A stretch of DNA of 64,000 bases from assembly GCF_001562255.1 (NCBI RefSeq), contig NZ_CP014301.1, positions 2,542,001 through 2,606,000 of the forward strand, given 5' to 3'. The position numbers and the translations under genes are program-made. Shown here one piece after another: positions 19,353-28,757 of this stretch; positions within the stretch are counted from its first letter, which is position 1, and the number at the start of each line of letters is the position of its first letter. This stretch comes from Bosea sp. PAMC 26642. Lineage in GTDB: Bacteria > Pseudomonadota > Alphaproteobacteria > Rhizobiales > Beijerinckiaceae. The notes under the pieces were generated by a model, which searched no databases, was not told where the DNA came from, and worked only from the letters and a program-made list of their open reading frames with translations.

Positions 19353-20630
19353 ATGAAGCTAGCATCCTACTGGATGGATACGGCCCCGGCTTTCACAGCC
19401 GGCGTCGCGGGCCCCGTGACCGGAAACTATGACGTGGCGGTCGTCGGAGGTGGTTTCACCGGCCTTTCGGCGGCGTTGAGCCTTGCCCGGAAAGGCGCGC
19501 GCGTTGCGCTTCTGGAGGCCGGTGACATCGGAGGGGCAGCATCCGGCCGCAATGGCGGGCAATGCAACAACGGCTTCGCACTGGATTTTCGATCCGCGAT
19601 GGCGTCGCTTGGCGCGGAACGCGCCACCGCGCTCTACCACGCCTACGACACGGCCGTGGATACCGTCGAACGGCTGGTCGCGGAGGAAGGCATCGATTGC
19701 GATTTCAGGCGGACCGGCAAACTCAAGCTCGCAGCCAAGCCCGAGCATTTCGACAAGCTGCAGCGAACCTTCGAGGTGCTCTCGAAACACGCCGATCCAG
19801 ACACCATGCTGGTGCGGCCGGATGCGTTGCGCGCGGAGGTGGGATCGAACGCCTTCCATGGCGGGCTGGTCTTCAAGAAGAGCGCAGGGATGCATGTCGG
19901 CCGGTTTGCGCGCGGCCTTGGCAAGGCTGCCGCTTCGCGCGGAGCCGATATCTTCGAGCACGCCATGGTCACGAAGATGAAGCGCCTGGCAGGCACCGCC
20001 CACGAGATAAGCACTCCGCGAGGCTCGCTCCGCGCGGGACAGGTGCTGCTCGCCACGGGCGTCTCCGACAGCGGGCCGTTCGGCTGGATCCGGCGGCGTG
20101 TCGTTCCGATCGGCTCCTTTATCATCGTCACCGAGCCGCTGCCCCCGGACACGATCGAAAAGCTCATGCCGACCCGGCGCATGGCGACCGATTCCAAGAA
20201 CGTCGGCACCTATTTCCGGATAACGCCGGACGATCGCCTGCTATTTGGAGGCCGTGCCCGGTTCGCAGTCTCCAATCCCTTGTCCGACCAGAAGAGCGGC
20301 AAGGTCCTGCGTCGTGAGCTCGCCCGGGTGTTCCCCGAACTTGCGGATGCGCGGATCGACTATTGCTGGGGCGGGGTCGTCGATATGACATCGGACCGGC
20401 TGCCACGCGCAGGCGAGCGCGACGGGGTTTTCTACTCCATGGGATACAGCGGGCACGGCACGCAAATGGCGACCCATATGGGGACCGTGATGGCCGAGGT
20501 GCTCGACGGGCGGGTACAGAACAACCCCTTCGCCGGCCTGGAATGGAAAGCCATTCCAGGCCATTTCGGTTCGCCCTGGTTCCTGCCCTTTGTGGGTGCC
20601 TACTATCGAATTCAGGACGTCCTACACTAG
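19353..20630 (+). CDS. FAD-dependent amine oxidase (DadA/PuuB-like)
   Basis: Flavoprotein of 425 residues in the DAO superfamily. It has an N-terminal Rossmann motif YDVAVVGGGFTGLSAA (26-41) and the covalent/FAD loop AASGRNGGQCNNG (62-74), a signature of gamma-glutamylputrescine oxidase-like enzymes. The substrate domain contains CWGGVVDMTSDRLP and a closing MGYSGHGTQMATHMG flavin motif. It would oxidise a secondary or primary amine to an aldehyde or imine with release of hydrogen peroxide. The ATG at 19353 is favoured by AGGCGA just upstream. An aldehyde dehydrogenase and RidA downstream fit its products. Confidence 0.92.
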   Translation: MKLASYWMDTAPAFTAGVAGPVTGNYDVAVVGGGFTGLSAALSLARKGARVALLEAGDIGGAASGRNGGQCNNGFALDFRSAMASLGAERATALYHAYDTAVDTVERLVAEEGIDCDFRRTGKLKLAAKPEHFDKLQRTFEVLSKHADPDTMLVRPDALRAEVGSNAFHGGLVFKKSAGMHVGRFARGLGKAAASRGADIFEHAMVTKMKRLAGTAHEISTPRGSLRAGQVLLATGVSDSGPFGWIRRRVVPIGSFIIVTEPLPPDTIEKLMPTRRMATDSKNVGTYFRITPDDRLLFGGRARFAVSNPLSDQKSGKVLRRELARVFPELADARIDYCWGGVVDMTSDRLPRAGERDGVFYSMGYSGHGTQMATHMGTVMAEVLDGRVQNNPFAGLEWKAIPGHFGSPWFLPFVGAYYRIQDVLH

Positions 20631-20645
20631 GATTGTAGAACTGGG

Positions 20646-21380
20646 ATGCGACAGGCAGGAATGATGGCGGGCACAGCGGCGAACAAGAACCCCAGGGCTA
20701 CGAAGACGCTGGTAAGGACCACGTTGTCGGGACAGACCGCAGCGCAGATCCGCGCATCGATCATCGACGGAACCTTTCCCCTCGGCGCGCAGCTCAACGA
20801 GATGGAACTGGCCAGCTCGTACGGCGTCAGCCGTGGCCCTGTGCGGGAGGCGATCCAGCGCCTGATACAGGAGGGGCTGCTCCGTTCCGAGCCGCATCGC
20901 GGCGTCTTCGTGCCAGAGCTTTCGACGGATGACCTCATCGACATCTATTTCGTCAGGAAATCCCTCGAACTCCTGGCGATGGCGCGTGTCATGCGGATGC
21001 CGGACCGGACCGTCGTGGTCAACGGCCTCAAAGCCATCGTCAAGCAGATGAAGGTGGCGATGAAACGCAGGGAATGGCCCCTGCTGGCCGAACTCGACAT
21101 GCAGTTCCATCGCCTTATCGTAGACGCTGCGGGCAGCGAGCGGTTGTCGCGCTCCTTCGCGACGCTTCAGGCCGAAACGCGCCTTTGTCTCCAGATGCTG
21201 ATGGGCGGCTATCGCGAGAACGCCGCACTGCTGGACGAGCACCAGCTTCTGGCCGATCTCATCGCCGGTCAGGATGCCAAGGCGGCTCTCGCCGAACTGG
21301 AACGCCATTTCGGGGATCCCGTCCGTACGCTGGAAAAGGCCAACGCTCTCCGGCGGAAAATGGAAGCCGACGCTGCGTGA
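20646..21380 (+). CDS. GntR-family regulator, FadR/FCD subfamily
   Basis: A 244-residue repressor with an N-terminal winged HTH (about 28-90: GAQLNEMELASSYGVSRGPVREAIQRL) and an all-helical FCD effector domain (about 98-225). The domain carries D and H residues for a bound metal, for example DMQFHRLIVDAAG and DEHQLLADLI. It lies 15 bp after the amine oxidase in the same operon. It most likely controls the divergent transporter/oxidase promoters through the palindrome at 19235. Confidence 0.93.
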   Translation: MRQAGMMAGTAANKNPRATKTLVRTTLSGQTAAQIRASIIDGTFPLGAQLNEMELASSYGVSRGPVREAIQRLIQEGLLRSEPHRGVFVPELSTDDLIDIYFVRKSLELLAMARVMRMPDRTVVVNGLKAIVKQMKVAMKRREWPLLAELDMQFHRLIVDAAGSERLSRSFATLQAETRLCLQMLMGGYRENAALLDEHQLLADLIAGQDAKAALAELERHFGDPVRTLEKANALRRKMEADAA

Positions 21381-21571
21381 CGTCGTGGGGACGTGCTACC
21401 CCCGTCGGCGCCGGGGGCGCGGGCCGACGGCAAATTCTGCCGAAAGCGGTGGCTCGAACCACAGGATTGCAGTCCGGAAGGACCTGCATTCAGGATGAGA
21501 CTGTGGCGACAGGCCGGTATTATCGCGTCGAGCGAGACGAGACACCTCGTCCGTGATGACCGGAGATCTCG

Positions 21572-22240
21572 ATGGCCACGCTTCGACCGAAATTCATCAC
21601 CTTCGATTGCTACGGCACCCTGATCTATTTCGAGATGGCGCCGGTCGCGCGCCGGCTTTATGCGGACCGCGTCCCGCAAGAGAAGATGGACGCCTTCATC
21701 GCCGATTTTTCCTCCTATCGCCTCGATGAGGTGCTCGGCGCCTTCAAGCCCTACAGGGACGTGGTCGCCAACGCGCTGATCCGCACCACCAGGGCGCACG
21801 GCATCGCCTATCGCGAGAGCGACGCCGACGCTGTCTATGCCGCCGTTCCGACCTGGGGTCCCCATCCCGACGTTCCCGAAGCGCTGGCTCGCGTCGCCAA
21901 GGCGTTTCCGATCGTCGGGCTGACCAATTCCATGGTCGATCTGATACCGCCCTCGATCGAGAAGATCGGCTGCCCCTTCCACAAGGTGATCACCGCCGAG
22001 GAGACCGGCGCCTACAAGCCGCAGATGCAGGGGTTCGAGTTCATGCTCGACGTGCTCGGCGCCCGTCCCGAGGAGGTGATGCATTGCTCCTCCTCATTCC
22101 GCTATGACCTGATGACGGCCCACGACATGCACTTCGGCACCCGGGTCTTCGTCAATCGCGGCCACGAGCCATCCAACCCCTTCTATTCGACTCACGAGAT
22201 TGCCGATATCCGCGCCCTCCCCGGACTGCTCGGCCTATGA
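21572..22240 (+). CDS. HAD-superfamily hydrolase (haloacid dehalogenase type II-like)
   Basis: A 222-residue enzyme with the HAD motifs FDCYGTLI (nucleophile D12), LTNSM (motif II), YKPQ (motif III lysine) and a motif IV region [16 protein letters not shown]. The second aspartate after the nucleophile is replaced by Y (DCY), as in L-2-haloacid dehalogenases. Dehalogenase rather than phosphatase chemistry is thus the family default, though many relatives are uncharacterised. GGAG lies 6 bp before the start. Its last codons overlap the GNAT start by 4 bp, implying coupled expression. Confidence 0.88.
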   Translation: MATLRPKFITFDCYGTLIYFEMAPVARRLYADRVPQEKMDAFIADFSSYRLDEVLGAFKPYRDVVANALIRTTRAHGIAYRESDADAVYAAVPTWGPHPDVPEALARVAKAFPIVGLTNSMVDLIPPSIEKIGCPFHKVITAEETGAYKPQMQGFEFMLDVLGARPEEVMHCSSSFRYDLMTAHDMHFGTRVFVNRGHEPSNPFYSTHEIADIRALPGLLGL

Positions 22241-23118
22241 GCGCTGGAGGATCTGCCGAAGCGACGACAATGGAAGTCCCGATGGACCCGGCCACACTTC
22301 GCCCGATGGAAGCGGCCGATATCCAGGCCTGTCATGCCTTGTCCGTCGAAGTGCGCTGGCCGCACCGATTGGAGGACTGGCAACTGTTCCACAAGGTCGG
22401 CCAAGGCCTCGTCGCAATGAATCCCGAAGGCGAAGTGGTTGGGTCTGCGATGTGGTGGCCCTATGGCGGGCAGCTTGCGACGATCGGCATGGTCATCGTC
22501 ATGCCCAACCAGCAGGGAAAAGGCACCGGACGGCGGATGATGGCCGAGTTGATCGCCTTCGCCGGCGACAGGACGATACGCCTGACGGCGACGCAAGCAG
22601 GTCGCCCGCTCTACGAGCAGATGGGCTTTCGTGTCACCGGGTCGGTCACCCAGCACCAGGGCATCGCGACATCCAACGCAGTCGCACTCGATCCGACGGT
22701 CAGAGCCGCCCGCGACGAGGACTGGCCGGCGATCATCGCGCTTGACGCAGAGGCGACGTGCGGCGACCGCACCGTGCTGCTGACCGCCCTCAAACAGATC
22801 GGGACGGCGTTCGTCAGGGAAAAGGCGGGGAAAGTCTCGGGCTTCTCGATCTGCAGACGCTTCGGCCGGGGCCATGTCGTCGGTCCGATCGTCTGCGCGA
22901 GCGACGCCGAAGCCATCGGCTTGGCGAGCCCGCATGTGCAGGCACACGCCGGCGGTTTCCTGCGTATGGATACTCCCAGGGCGGAAGGCGTCTTCGCCGA
23001 CTTCCTGGAAGGCTCCGGCCTTCACAATGTCGATCGCAGCGTCGAGATGACCCGGGGCGCGGACCGGCAGGCGAGCGCGGCGAAGTCCTTCACGCTGGTC
23101 AGCCAGGCTTTGGGCTAG
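22237..23118 (+). CDS. Two-domain GNAT N-acetyltransferase (paralogue 2)
   Basis: A 293-residue paralogue of the protein at 10149 with the same architecture. The first GNAT domain contains [20 protein letters not shown] and [14 protein letters not shown]. The second domain shows the matching block [17 protein letters not shown]. Both proteins end with the same kind of tail (S/N-QALG). The ATGA overlap with the HAD gene suggests the two act on the same or successive substrates. Acceptor unknown. Confidence 0.86.
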   Translation: MSAGGSAEATTMEVPMDPATLRPMEAADIQACHALSVEVRWPHRLEDWQLFHKVGQGLVAMNPEGEVVGSAMWWPYGGQLATIGMVIVMPNQQGKGTGRRMMAELIAFAGDRTIRLTATQAGRPLYEQMGFRVTGSVTQHQGIATSNAVALDPTVRAARDEDWPAIIALDAEATCGDRTVLLTALKQIGTAFVREKAGKVSGFSICRRFGRGHVVGPIVCASDAEAIGLASPHVQAHAGGFLRMDTPRAEGVFADFLEGSGLHNVDRSVEMTRGADRQASAAKSFTLVSQALG

Positions 23119-23177
23119 CGCCCTCCCGCAGGCCCCGACCAACATCCAGAAGCCCAAACTGGAAAGGCACAGCCGCC

Positions 23178-24611
23178 ATGCCCATCCGCCATGCCGACCA
23201 GTTCTATATCGACGGCGTCTGGCGCGCATCGACGCTCGCCCTGACGCGGGCCGTCGTCGATCCCGCTACAGAAGACATGATCGGCCAGATCGCGCTCGGC
23301 GGCCCCGACGATGTGGACCTCGCCGTCGAGGCCGCCCGCCGGGCTTTCGCCTCCTTCTCGCAATCGTCGGTGGAGGAGCGGCTAGGTCTTCTCGGCCGAA
23401 TTCTGGATCTCATCGAGCAGCGGGCGGATCTCTTCGCCAACGCGCTGGTGATGGAGATGGGCGCGGCCATCGGCTTCGCGCGCGCGACGCAGGTGCATTA
23501 TGCCATCGAGCACGTTCGCGTCGCGATGGACGTGCTGCGCTCATACCGGTTCCGGTCGCTCAACGGCACGACGGCCACCGCCAAGGAGCCTATCGGAGTC
23601 TGCGCGCTCATCACGCCGTGGAACTGGCCACTTTACCAGATTACGGCCAAGGTTGCGCCCGCGATCGCAGCTGGCTGCACGGTCGTCCTGAAGCCGAGCG
23701 AACTCTCGCCATACAGCGCGCTTCTCTTCGCCGACGTCATCCATGACGCCGGCGTGCCGCCGGGCGTCTTCAACCTCGTCAATGGCACGGGCGAATCCGT
23801 GGGCGCCGCGCTCTCCGCTCATCCCCAGGTGGACATGATCTCCATCACGGGATCGACTCGGGCCGGCATTCTGGTCGCGCAGTCCGCCGCGCCGACGGTC
23901 AAAAGGGTGGTGCAGGAGCTCGGCGGCAAGTCGCCCAACGTCTTTCTGGACGATGCCGATTTCGCCATCGGTGTCGGCAAGGGCGTGCTTGCAGGCATGC
24001 GAAATGTCGGCCAGTCCTGCAGCGCGCCGACGCGGATGATCGTCCCGGTGGCGCGCCTCGGGGAGGTGGAGGCCCTGGCGGCTGCGGCAGCGGCCGATAT
24101 CCAGGTCGGCGATCCCCGCGCCGAGACGACGACGATGGGGCCGATCGCCAACGAAGCGCAATATGGCCGCGTTCAGGCGATGATCGCAGCAGGCATTGCC
24201 GAAGGCGCCAAGCTGGTGGCCGGCGGCCTCGGCCGGCCGGCCCATCTCAGCCGGGGCTATTTTGCCCGGCCGACGATCTTCTCGGAAGTCCGCCCGGACA
24301 TGCGGATCGCCCGCGAGGAGATTTTCGGTCCTGTCCTGACAATCATTCCCTATAGCGACGAAGAGGAAGCTCTGAGGATCGCCAACGACACCGTCTATGG
24401 TCTCGGCTCGCACGTTCAGTCCGCGGACCTGGAGCGCGCGAGACGGTTCGCGGCACGAATCCGGGCCGGCCAGGTTCATATCAACTATCCGGCTTGGGAC
24501 GGTCATGCGGCCTTCGGCGGCTACAAGCAGTCCGGTAACGGGCGCGAATACGGCACTTCCGGCTTCGAGGAATATCTCGAGACGAAGGCGATCGTCGGTT
24601 ACGGCGCCTGA
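23178..24611 (+). CDS. NAD(P)-dependent aldehyde dehydrogenase
   Basis: A 477-residue member of the aldehyde dehydrogenase superfamily. Key residues are N149 (TPWNW), the general base E247 (ELGGKSP) and the nucleophile C281 (VGQSCSAPTRM). GSTRAG at 225-230 and the C-terminal EEIFGPVLTIIPY block complete the family set. It would oxidise the aldehyde formed by the amine oxidase to an acid. The start at 23178 gives the normal N-terminus; the longer open frame is upstream GNAT sequence. Confidence 0.95.
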   Translation: MPIRHADQFYIDGVWRASTLALTRAVVDPATEDMIGQIALGGPDDVDLAVEAARRAFASFSQSSVEERLGLLGRILDLIEQRADLFANALVMEMGAAIGFARATQVHYAIEHVRVAMDVLRSYRFRSLNGTTATAKEPIGVCALITPWNWPLYQITAKVAPAIAAGCTVVLKPSELSPYSALLFADVIHDAGVPPGVFNLVNGTGESVGAALSAHPQVDMISITGSTRAGILVAQSAAPTVKRVVQELGGKSPNVFLDDADFAIGVGKGVLAGMRNVGQSCSAPTRMIVPVARLGEVEALAAAAAADIQVGDPRAETTTMGPIANEAQYGRVQAMIAAGIAEGAKLVAGGLGRPAHLSRGYFARPTIFSEVRPDMRIAREEIFGPVLTIIPYSDEEEALRIANDTVYGLGSHVQSADLERARRFAARIRAGQVHINYPAWDGHAAFGGYKQSGNGREYGTSGFEEYLETKAIVGYGA

Positions 24612-24715
24612 CCCTCGCTTGGGGCGCGGCCTTGCCAGGGCGCGCCGACATGAAACACGGGCCGTCCCAGCGGCGGCAACGACCTGACGTGGCGATGCAT
24701 GTGGAGACCCAGACG

Positions 24716-25900
24716 ATGGACGATGCCGCGACGATCGGCTGGATAGATACGAAGGAGGGGGCGTCGGCGACGCTGCGGAACGTGGAGACACCCTGTCTCG
24801 TCCTCGACCTCGAGCGGATGGACGCCAATGTCGCAAGGCTGCGAGAGCGGCTGCATCGACTGGGCGTCTCGTTGCGCCCGCATCTCAAGACGTCGAAGTC
24901 GATCGAAGCGGCGCGCCGTGTCATGACATCTCCGGCAGGTCCGGCGACCGTCTCGACGCTGAAGGAGGCGACGCAGTTCGCCGATGGCGGGGTGACGGAT
25001 CTGATCTATGCCGTCGGCATCGCACCCTCGAAGCTGCCGCAGATTCTCGCCTTGCGCGCCAAGGGCGTCGATATCGTCGTCGTGCTCGACTCGATCGAAC
25101 AGGCGCAAGCGGTCGCGACTGCCTCGCGGCAGGCCGGGAGCGCGATTCCGGCGTTGATCGAGATCGACTGCGACGGCCATCGCTCGGGCGTGCTGCCGAC
25201 GGACGCGGCGCTGCTCGTCGGGATTGGACGGGCGCTGGCCGAGGGCGCCGAGTTGCGCGGGGTGCTGACCCATGCCGGCGAGAGCTACTCCGCACGCGGC
25301 GCCGAGGCCCTGCGCCGATGCGCGGAAGAGGAGCGCCGTGCGGTGGTGAATGCCGCCGCGATCCTCCGCGAGGCGGGTTTGCCCTGCCCCGTCGTCAGCG
25401 TCGGCTCGACGCCGACGGCCTTTTTCGCCGAGGATTTGAGCGGCGTCACCGAGATGCGCGCCGGCGTGTTCGTCTTCTTCGATCTGGTGATGACCGGCAT
25501 CGGCGTCTGCAAGGTCGAGGATATCGCCGTTTCCGTCCTGGCCACTGTGATCGGCCATCAGCGCGACAAGGGCTGGATCGTAATCGATGCCGGCTGGATG
25601 GCCATGTCGCAGGATCGCGGCACCTCCAGGCAGGCCGTCAATCAGGGCTATGGCATCGTCTGCGACATCGCGGGTGTGCCTTATGCGGACGTCATCGTGA
25701 CGGGCGCGAACCAGGAACATGGCATCGTCGCGGTTCGGCCGGGATCGGACGGCGTGCTGCCGGAGCTGAGCCTTGGAGACCGGGTACGGATTCTTCCCAA
25801 CCACGCCTGCGCGACCTCGGCCCAGCACCAGGCCTATCATGTGGTGCGCGGCGCTTCAGATATCGTCGAGGCGCGATGGCAGCGGTTCGGGGGCTGGTGA
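24716..25900 (+). CDS. DSD1-family PLP enzyme (D-threonine aldolase / D-serine dehydratase-like)
   Basis: A fold-type III PLP protein of about 394 residues. The alanine-racemase-like barrel starts at TPCLVLDLERMDANVARL and carries the cofactor lysine K58 (LRPHLKTSKS). The C-terminal beta domain ends with RILPNHACATSAQH, the metal-binding His/Cys site of D-serine dehydratase and 3-hydroxy-D-aspartate or D-threonine aldolases. It would cleave or dehydrate a D-beta-hydroxy amino acid. Starts at 24695 and 24716 are both possible. It is followed at once by RidA, which clears the enamine/imine intermediates such enzymes release. Confidence 0.9.
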   Translation: MDDAATIGWIDTKEGASATLRNVETPCLVLDLERMDANVARLRERLHRLGVSLRPHLKTSKSIEAARRVMTSPAGPATVSTLKEATQFADGGVTDLIYAVGIAPSKLPQILALRAKGVDIVVVLDSIEQAQAVATASRQAGSAIPALIEIDCDGHRSGVLPTDAALLVGIGRALAEGAELRGVLTHAGESYSARGAEALRRCAEEERRAVVNAAAILREAGLPCPVVSVGSTPTAFFAEDLSGVTEMRAGVFVFFDLVMTGIGVCKVEDIAVSVLATVIGHQRDKGWIVIDAGWMAMSQDRGTSRQAVNQGYGIVCDIAGVPYADVIVTGANQEHGIVAVRPGSDGVLPELSLGDRVRILPNHACATSAQHQAYHVVRGASDIVEARWQRFGGW

Positions 25901-25905
25901 CCGCG

Positions 25906-26298
25906 ATGAGCCCTTCAATCGTCACGATCTCGACGGATTTCGCCCCGGCCCCCGCCGGCCATTACTCGCAAGGCGTCGTCGCAGGAGGGCACCTCTATGT
26001 CTCCGGGCAGCTTCCGATCAGGGCAGATGGAAGTCCTTGCCTCGGTGAGGATTTCGAGGCGCAGGCCACGCAGGCGATCGCCAACATGCTGGCGATCCTG
26101 AAAGCCGCCGGCGGCGGGCCGCAGCATCTTGTCAAGGTCACCGCCTATATCGTCGGCGTGGCCAACTGGCCGCGTTTCAACGCGGTCTATGCCGGTTTGC
26201 TCGGCGATGCGCGCCCGGCCCGCACCGTCGTACCCGTGACCGATCTCCACCATGGCTTCCTGGTGGAGATCGACGCCGTTGCCGTCGTGCCAGGCTGA
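25906..26298 (+). CDS. RidA-family enamine/imine deaminase
   Basis: A 130-residue trimeric-type protein. YVSGQLPIRADG, VKVTAYI, R106 (PARTVVPV) and E121 (VEIDAVAV) match the active-site cleft of RidA enzymes, which hydrolyse reactive 2-aminoacrylate-like imines to oxo acids. The start may be ATG 25906 or GTG 25897, which overlaps the preceding stop. Direct coupling to the PLP gene supports a shared pathway. Confidence 0.94.
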   Translation: MSPSIVTISTDFAPAPAGHYSQGVVAGGHLYVSGQLPIRADGSPCLGEDFEAQATQAIANMLAILKAAGGGPQHLVKVTAYIVGVANWPRFNAVYAGLLGDARPARTVVPVTDLHHGFLVEIDAVAVVPG

Positions 26299-26379
26299 GC
26301 GCCAGGAACAAAACACTGTCCCTGCCACGCTGACGACGGACGTTTCGCCGCCGAAGCCCAGCGCGGACAGCGCGATGCC

Positions 26380-27090
26380 CTACCCCTGCACCGCGTAGAA
26401 CTTCGCCACCTTGCCGCGGCTGTCCCAGCGGTTATCGGCACCGCGCGCGATGAAACCGCAATCGCCGGCATCGAGCCTTGTGACTTCGCCATCGCTGCCG
26501 GTCAGCTCGACCGAGCCCTCGATCAGATGCATCAGTTCATGGACGGGATGCGGGCGGATCTTGCGCTGGTACGCGGTCGAATCCCAGGTTCCGGCGATGA
26601 AGCCCGCGCGCGTGTCGTCGAACTTCCGCGAGCTGCGGCATTGCGGCATCTCGCTTTCGAGCATGTCGGCCGGCGGCGGCTTCGACGGCGCGAGCGGCGC
26701 ATCGGGCCCCAGCTCGAAGATACCAGCCGGCAGCTCCGCCGGGACGGCAGCGCTGCAGAAGCTGAAGCGCGTACCGGGTGTGCCTTCCGCTGTGAAATCC
26801 GTACCTGGCGCAATCACGGCGCCGCGACCGGGGCCGATCACCAGCGCGGTCGCACCGCTTGTCAGCGTCAGCGACCCGGTCTCGACCACCAGCATTTCGA
26901 TATGCGGGAAATCGCGCACGTCGCGCCTGCTTTCCAACGGCACGCGCCCGGCCGCGATGCCACCTTCGTCGCTCCAGGCGATCTCGCGGATGTCGGCGAA
27001 TGGGTCCTGTGCCGAAAGTCCGCCTTTGGTGAAGCGAGTCGCGACGGGGTTACCGCCGGCCCGGGCCAGAACGAGGATCGAAGGCTTCAT
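26380..27090 (-). CDS. Bicupin domain protein
   Basis: A 236-residue protein with two cupin barrels. The first (about 55-105) includes FPHIEMLVVETGSLTLTSG. The second (about 160-230) is the better conserved one, with HPVHELMHLIEGSVELTG and DAGDCGFIARGADNRWDS. Proteins of this type often sit beside amino-acid or amine oxidases and may bind the substrate or act as (S)-ureidoglycine aminohydrolase-like enzymes. It lies 83 bp downstream of the FAD oxidase gene on the same strand. Function not assigned. Confidence 0.85.
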   Translation of the reverse strand: MKPSILVLARAGGNPVATRFTKGGLSAQDPFADIREIAWSDEGGIAAGRVPLESRRDVRDFPHIEMLVVETGSLTLTSGATALVIGPGRGAVIAPGTDFTAEGTPGTRFSFCSAAVPAELPAGIFELGPDAPLAPSKPPPADMLESEMPQCRSSRKFDDTRAGFIAGTWDSTAYQRKIRPHPVHELMHLIEGSVELTGSDGEVTRLDAGDCGFIARGADNRWDSRGKVAKFYAVQG

Positions 27091-27173
27091 CTGTTCAACC
27101 TTGACTTGAGTGCGCGATGTTTCGTTTAGGCGCGATGACCCCACCGGAATCGCATGACCGAGACGCCAAACGC

Positions 27174-28496
27174 TCAAAACTCCCCGATCTCTCCCCGGCT
27201 CCCATCGAGCAGGCGCGAATGCCGGAAGGGATAGGGATCGACGATTGGCGTATCGTTGACGGCGAGGTCCGCGGCCAGATGCCCTCCTGCCGGCCCGAGC
27301 CCGAAACCGTGGCCGCTGAAGCCGGCGGCCAGGACGAAGCCTCTCAGCCCGGCGACAGGCGAAATCACGGGCACCGCATCCGGTGTCGAATCGACGCACC
27401 CACTCCAGCTTTCGCGAATGGCCACATCCTGGAGGGCCGGATAGAGCGCGCGCGCCCGTGTCATCGTCTGGGTGACGGTGCTGCGGTTGGGAGCCGGGTC
27501 GAGTATGCGGATGCGTTCGAAAGGTGTCTCCTGGTCGAAGGCCCAGCTTCCCATGGCTTCGGGACCCTTGAAGAACGACGATCCGATGCCGAGCTCCAGT
27601 GCCTTCAGCCGCCGGACGAACATGGGCAGGAAGTCGCGGGCATAGCGCAGGCCTTGCGGCGTGACTTCCAGCTTGGCCTTGCCGCTGATTGCTATCGTGT
27701 AGCTGCCGTCGAGCCGGCGCGTCAGTGCACAGTCGGGCGTATACAACGCGTCCATGAACTGCGGCGCGATCTCCGTACGCAGGATCGTCTGGACGACGCT
27801 CGCCTGCGGGAAGGCAATCCCGTGACGGCGACAGAAGGTCGATGCCCAGGCGCCGCCGGAGAGAATGACCGAGCGGGTCCTGATCGTGCCTTTTTCCGTG
27901 ATGACGCCCGCGACCGCACCATTGCTGATGTCGATGCCACGCGCCGCACAGCCCTGATGGAGCGTTGCCCCGTTCAGGCGCGCGCCATCGGCTATGATGG
28001 GCGCGGCAAGCGCCGGCTCCGCCTTGCCGTCCGTCACGGAATGGACGCCACCGAGCCAGCTTTTGCTGGCAATGCCGGCCATGGCCGCGATCTGGCCGCC
28101 CGAGAGCATGCGGGTATCGATATCGAACTGCCGCGCGATCTCGCGCCACTTGTCCCACTGGGCGATTTGGGCAGCGTCGTTGCTGACATAGACAAGCCCG
28201 CTGCGGCGAAAGCCGACGTCGCGCCCGATCTCTCCGCCCAACCTGTCCCACAGTTCCATCGCGCGCAGGGCGAGCGGCAATTCCCGCGCATCGCGGTTCT
28301 GCTTGCGGCACCAGCCCCAGTTCCGGCTCGACTGTTCGCCGCCGACGATGCCCTTTTCGACGAGCGCGACGGAATGGCCTCGTTTCGCCAGAAAATAGGC
28401 AGCCGAAGCACCGACGATACCACCGCCGATCACCACGACGTCGGCTTCGGTCGGCAGGCGCTCACTGCTGTTGACGCGTTCGATCGTCGGGGACAT
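27174..28496 (-). CDS. FAD-dependent oxidoreductase (DadA/sarcosine oxidase-like)
   Basis: A 440-residue flavoprotein of the DAO superfamily. The Rossmann FAD motif VVVIGGGIVGASAAYFLA starts at residue 20 and GEQSSRNWGWCRKQ (52-65) is the second flavin-binding loop. The C-terminal AAGFSGHGFGLGPAGG motif closes the flavin site. It would oxidise a D-amino acid, N-methyl amino acid or similar amine. It differs clearly from the oxidase at 19353. It pairs with the bicupin gene downstream. The 261-bp gap upstream probably holds its own promoter. Confidence 0.91.
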   Translation of the reverse strand: MSPTIERVNSSERLPTEADVVVIGGGIVGASAAYFLAKRGHSVALVEKGIVGGEQSSRNWGWCRKQNRDARELPLALRAMELWDRLGGEIGRDVGFRRSGLVYVSNDAAQIAQWDKWREIARQFDIDTRMLSGGQIAAMAGIASKSWLGGVHSVTDGKAEPALAAPIIADGARLNGATLHQGCAARGIDISNGAVAGVITEKGTIRTRSVILSGGAWASTFCRRHGIAFPQASVVQTILRTEIAPQFMDALYTPDCALTRRLDGSYTIAISGKAKLEVTPQGLRYARDFLPMFVRRLKALELGIGSSFFKGPEAMGSWAFDQETPFERIRILDPAPNRSTVTQTMTRARALYPALQDVAIRESWSGCVDSTPDAVPVISPVAGLRGFVLAAGFSGHGFGLGPAGGHLAADLAVNDTPIVDPYPFRHSRLLDGSRGEIGEF

Positions 28497-28757
28497 GCGG
28501 GGCTCCTGGAAAGGCGCATGACATTAGCCGTGCCGCCGGCCCCTGCATTGGATCATCTTTGCGTTTTTCGCATTTTGAGTTGGATCGGAGAAACCTTCTC
28601 GATGAAGCCGGTTTGGACGCTCCGTCGGCGCCGCGCTCCATCTCGAAACCGAGGAACAGGCCTCCATTGCCGGTCAGGATCGAGAGCGGACGCAAGCTAC
28701 CTCGACCTGGAACCTGCGCAGGGCCGAGATCTTTTCAATCCGAACCCAATTGCCGCC

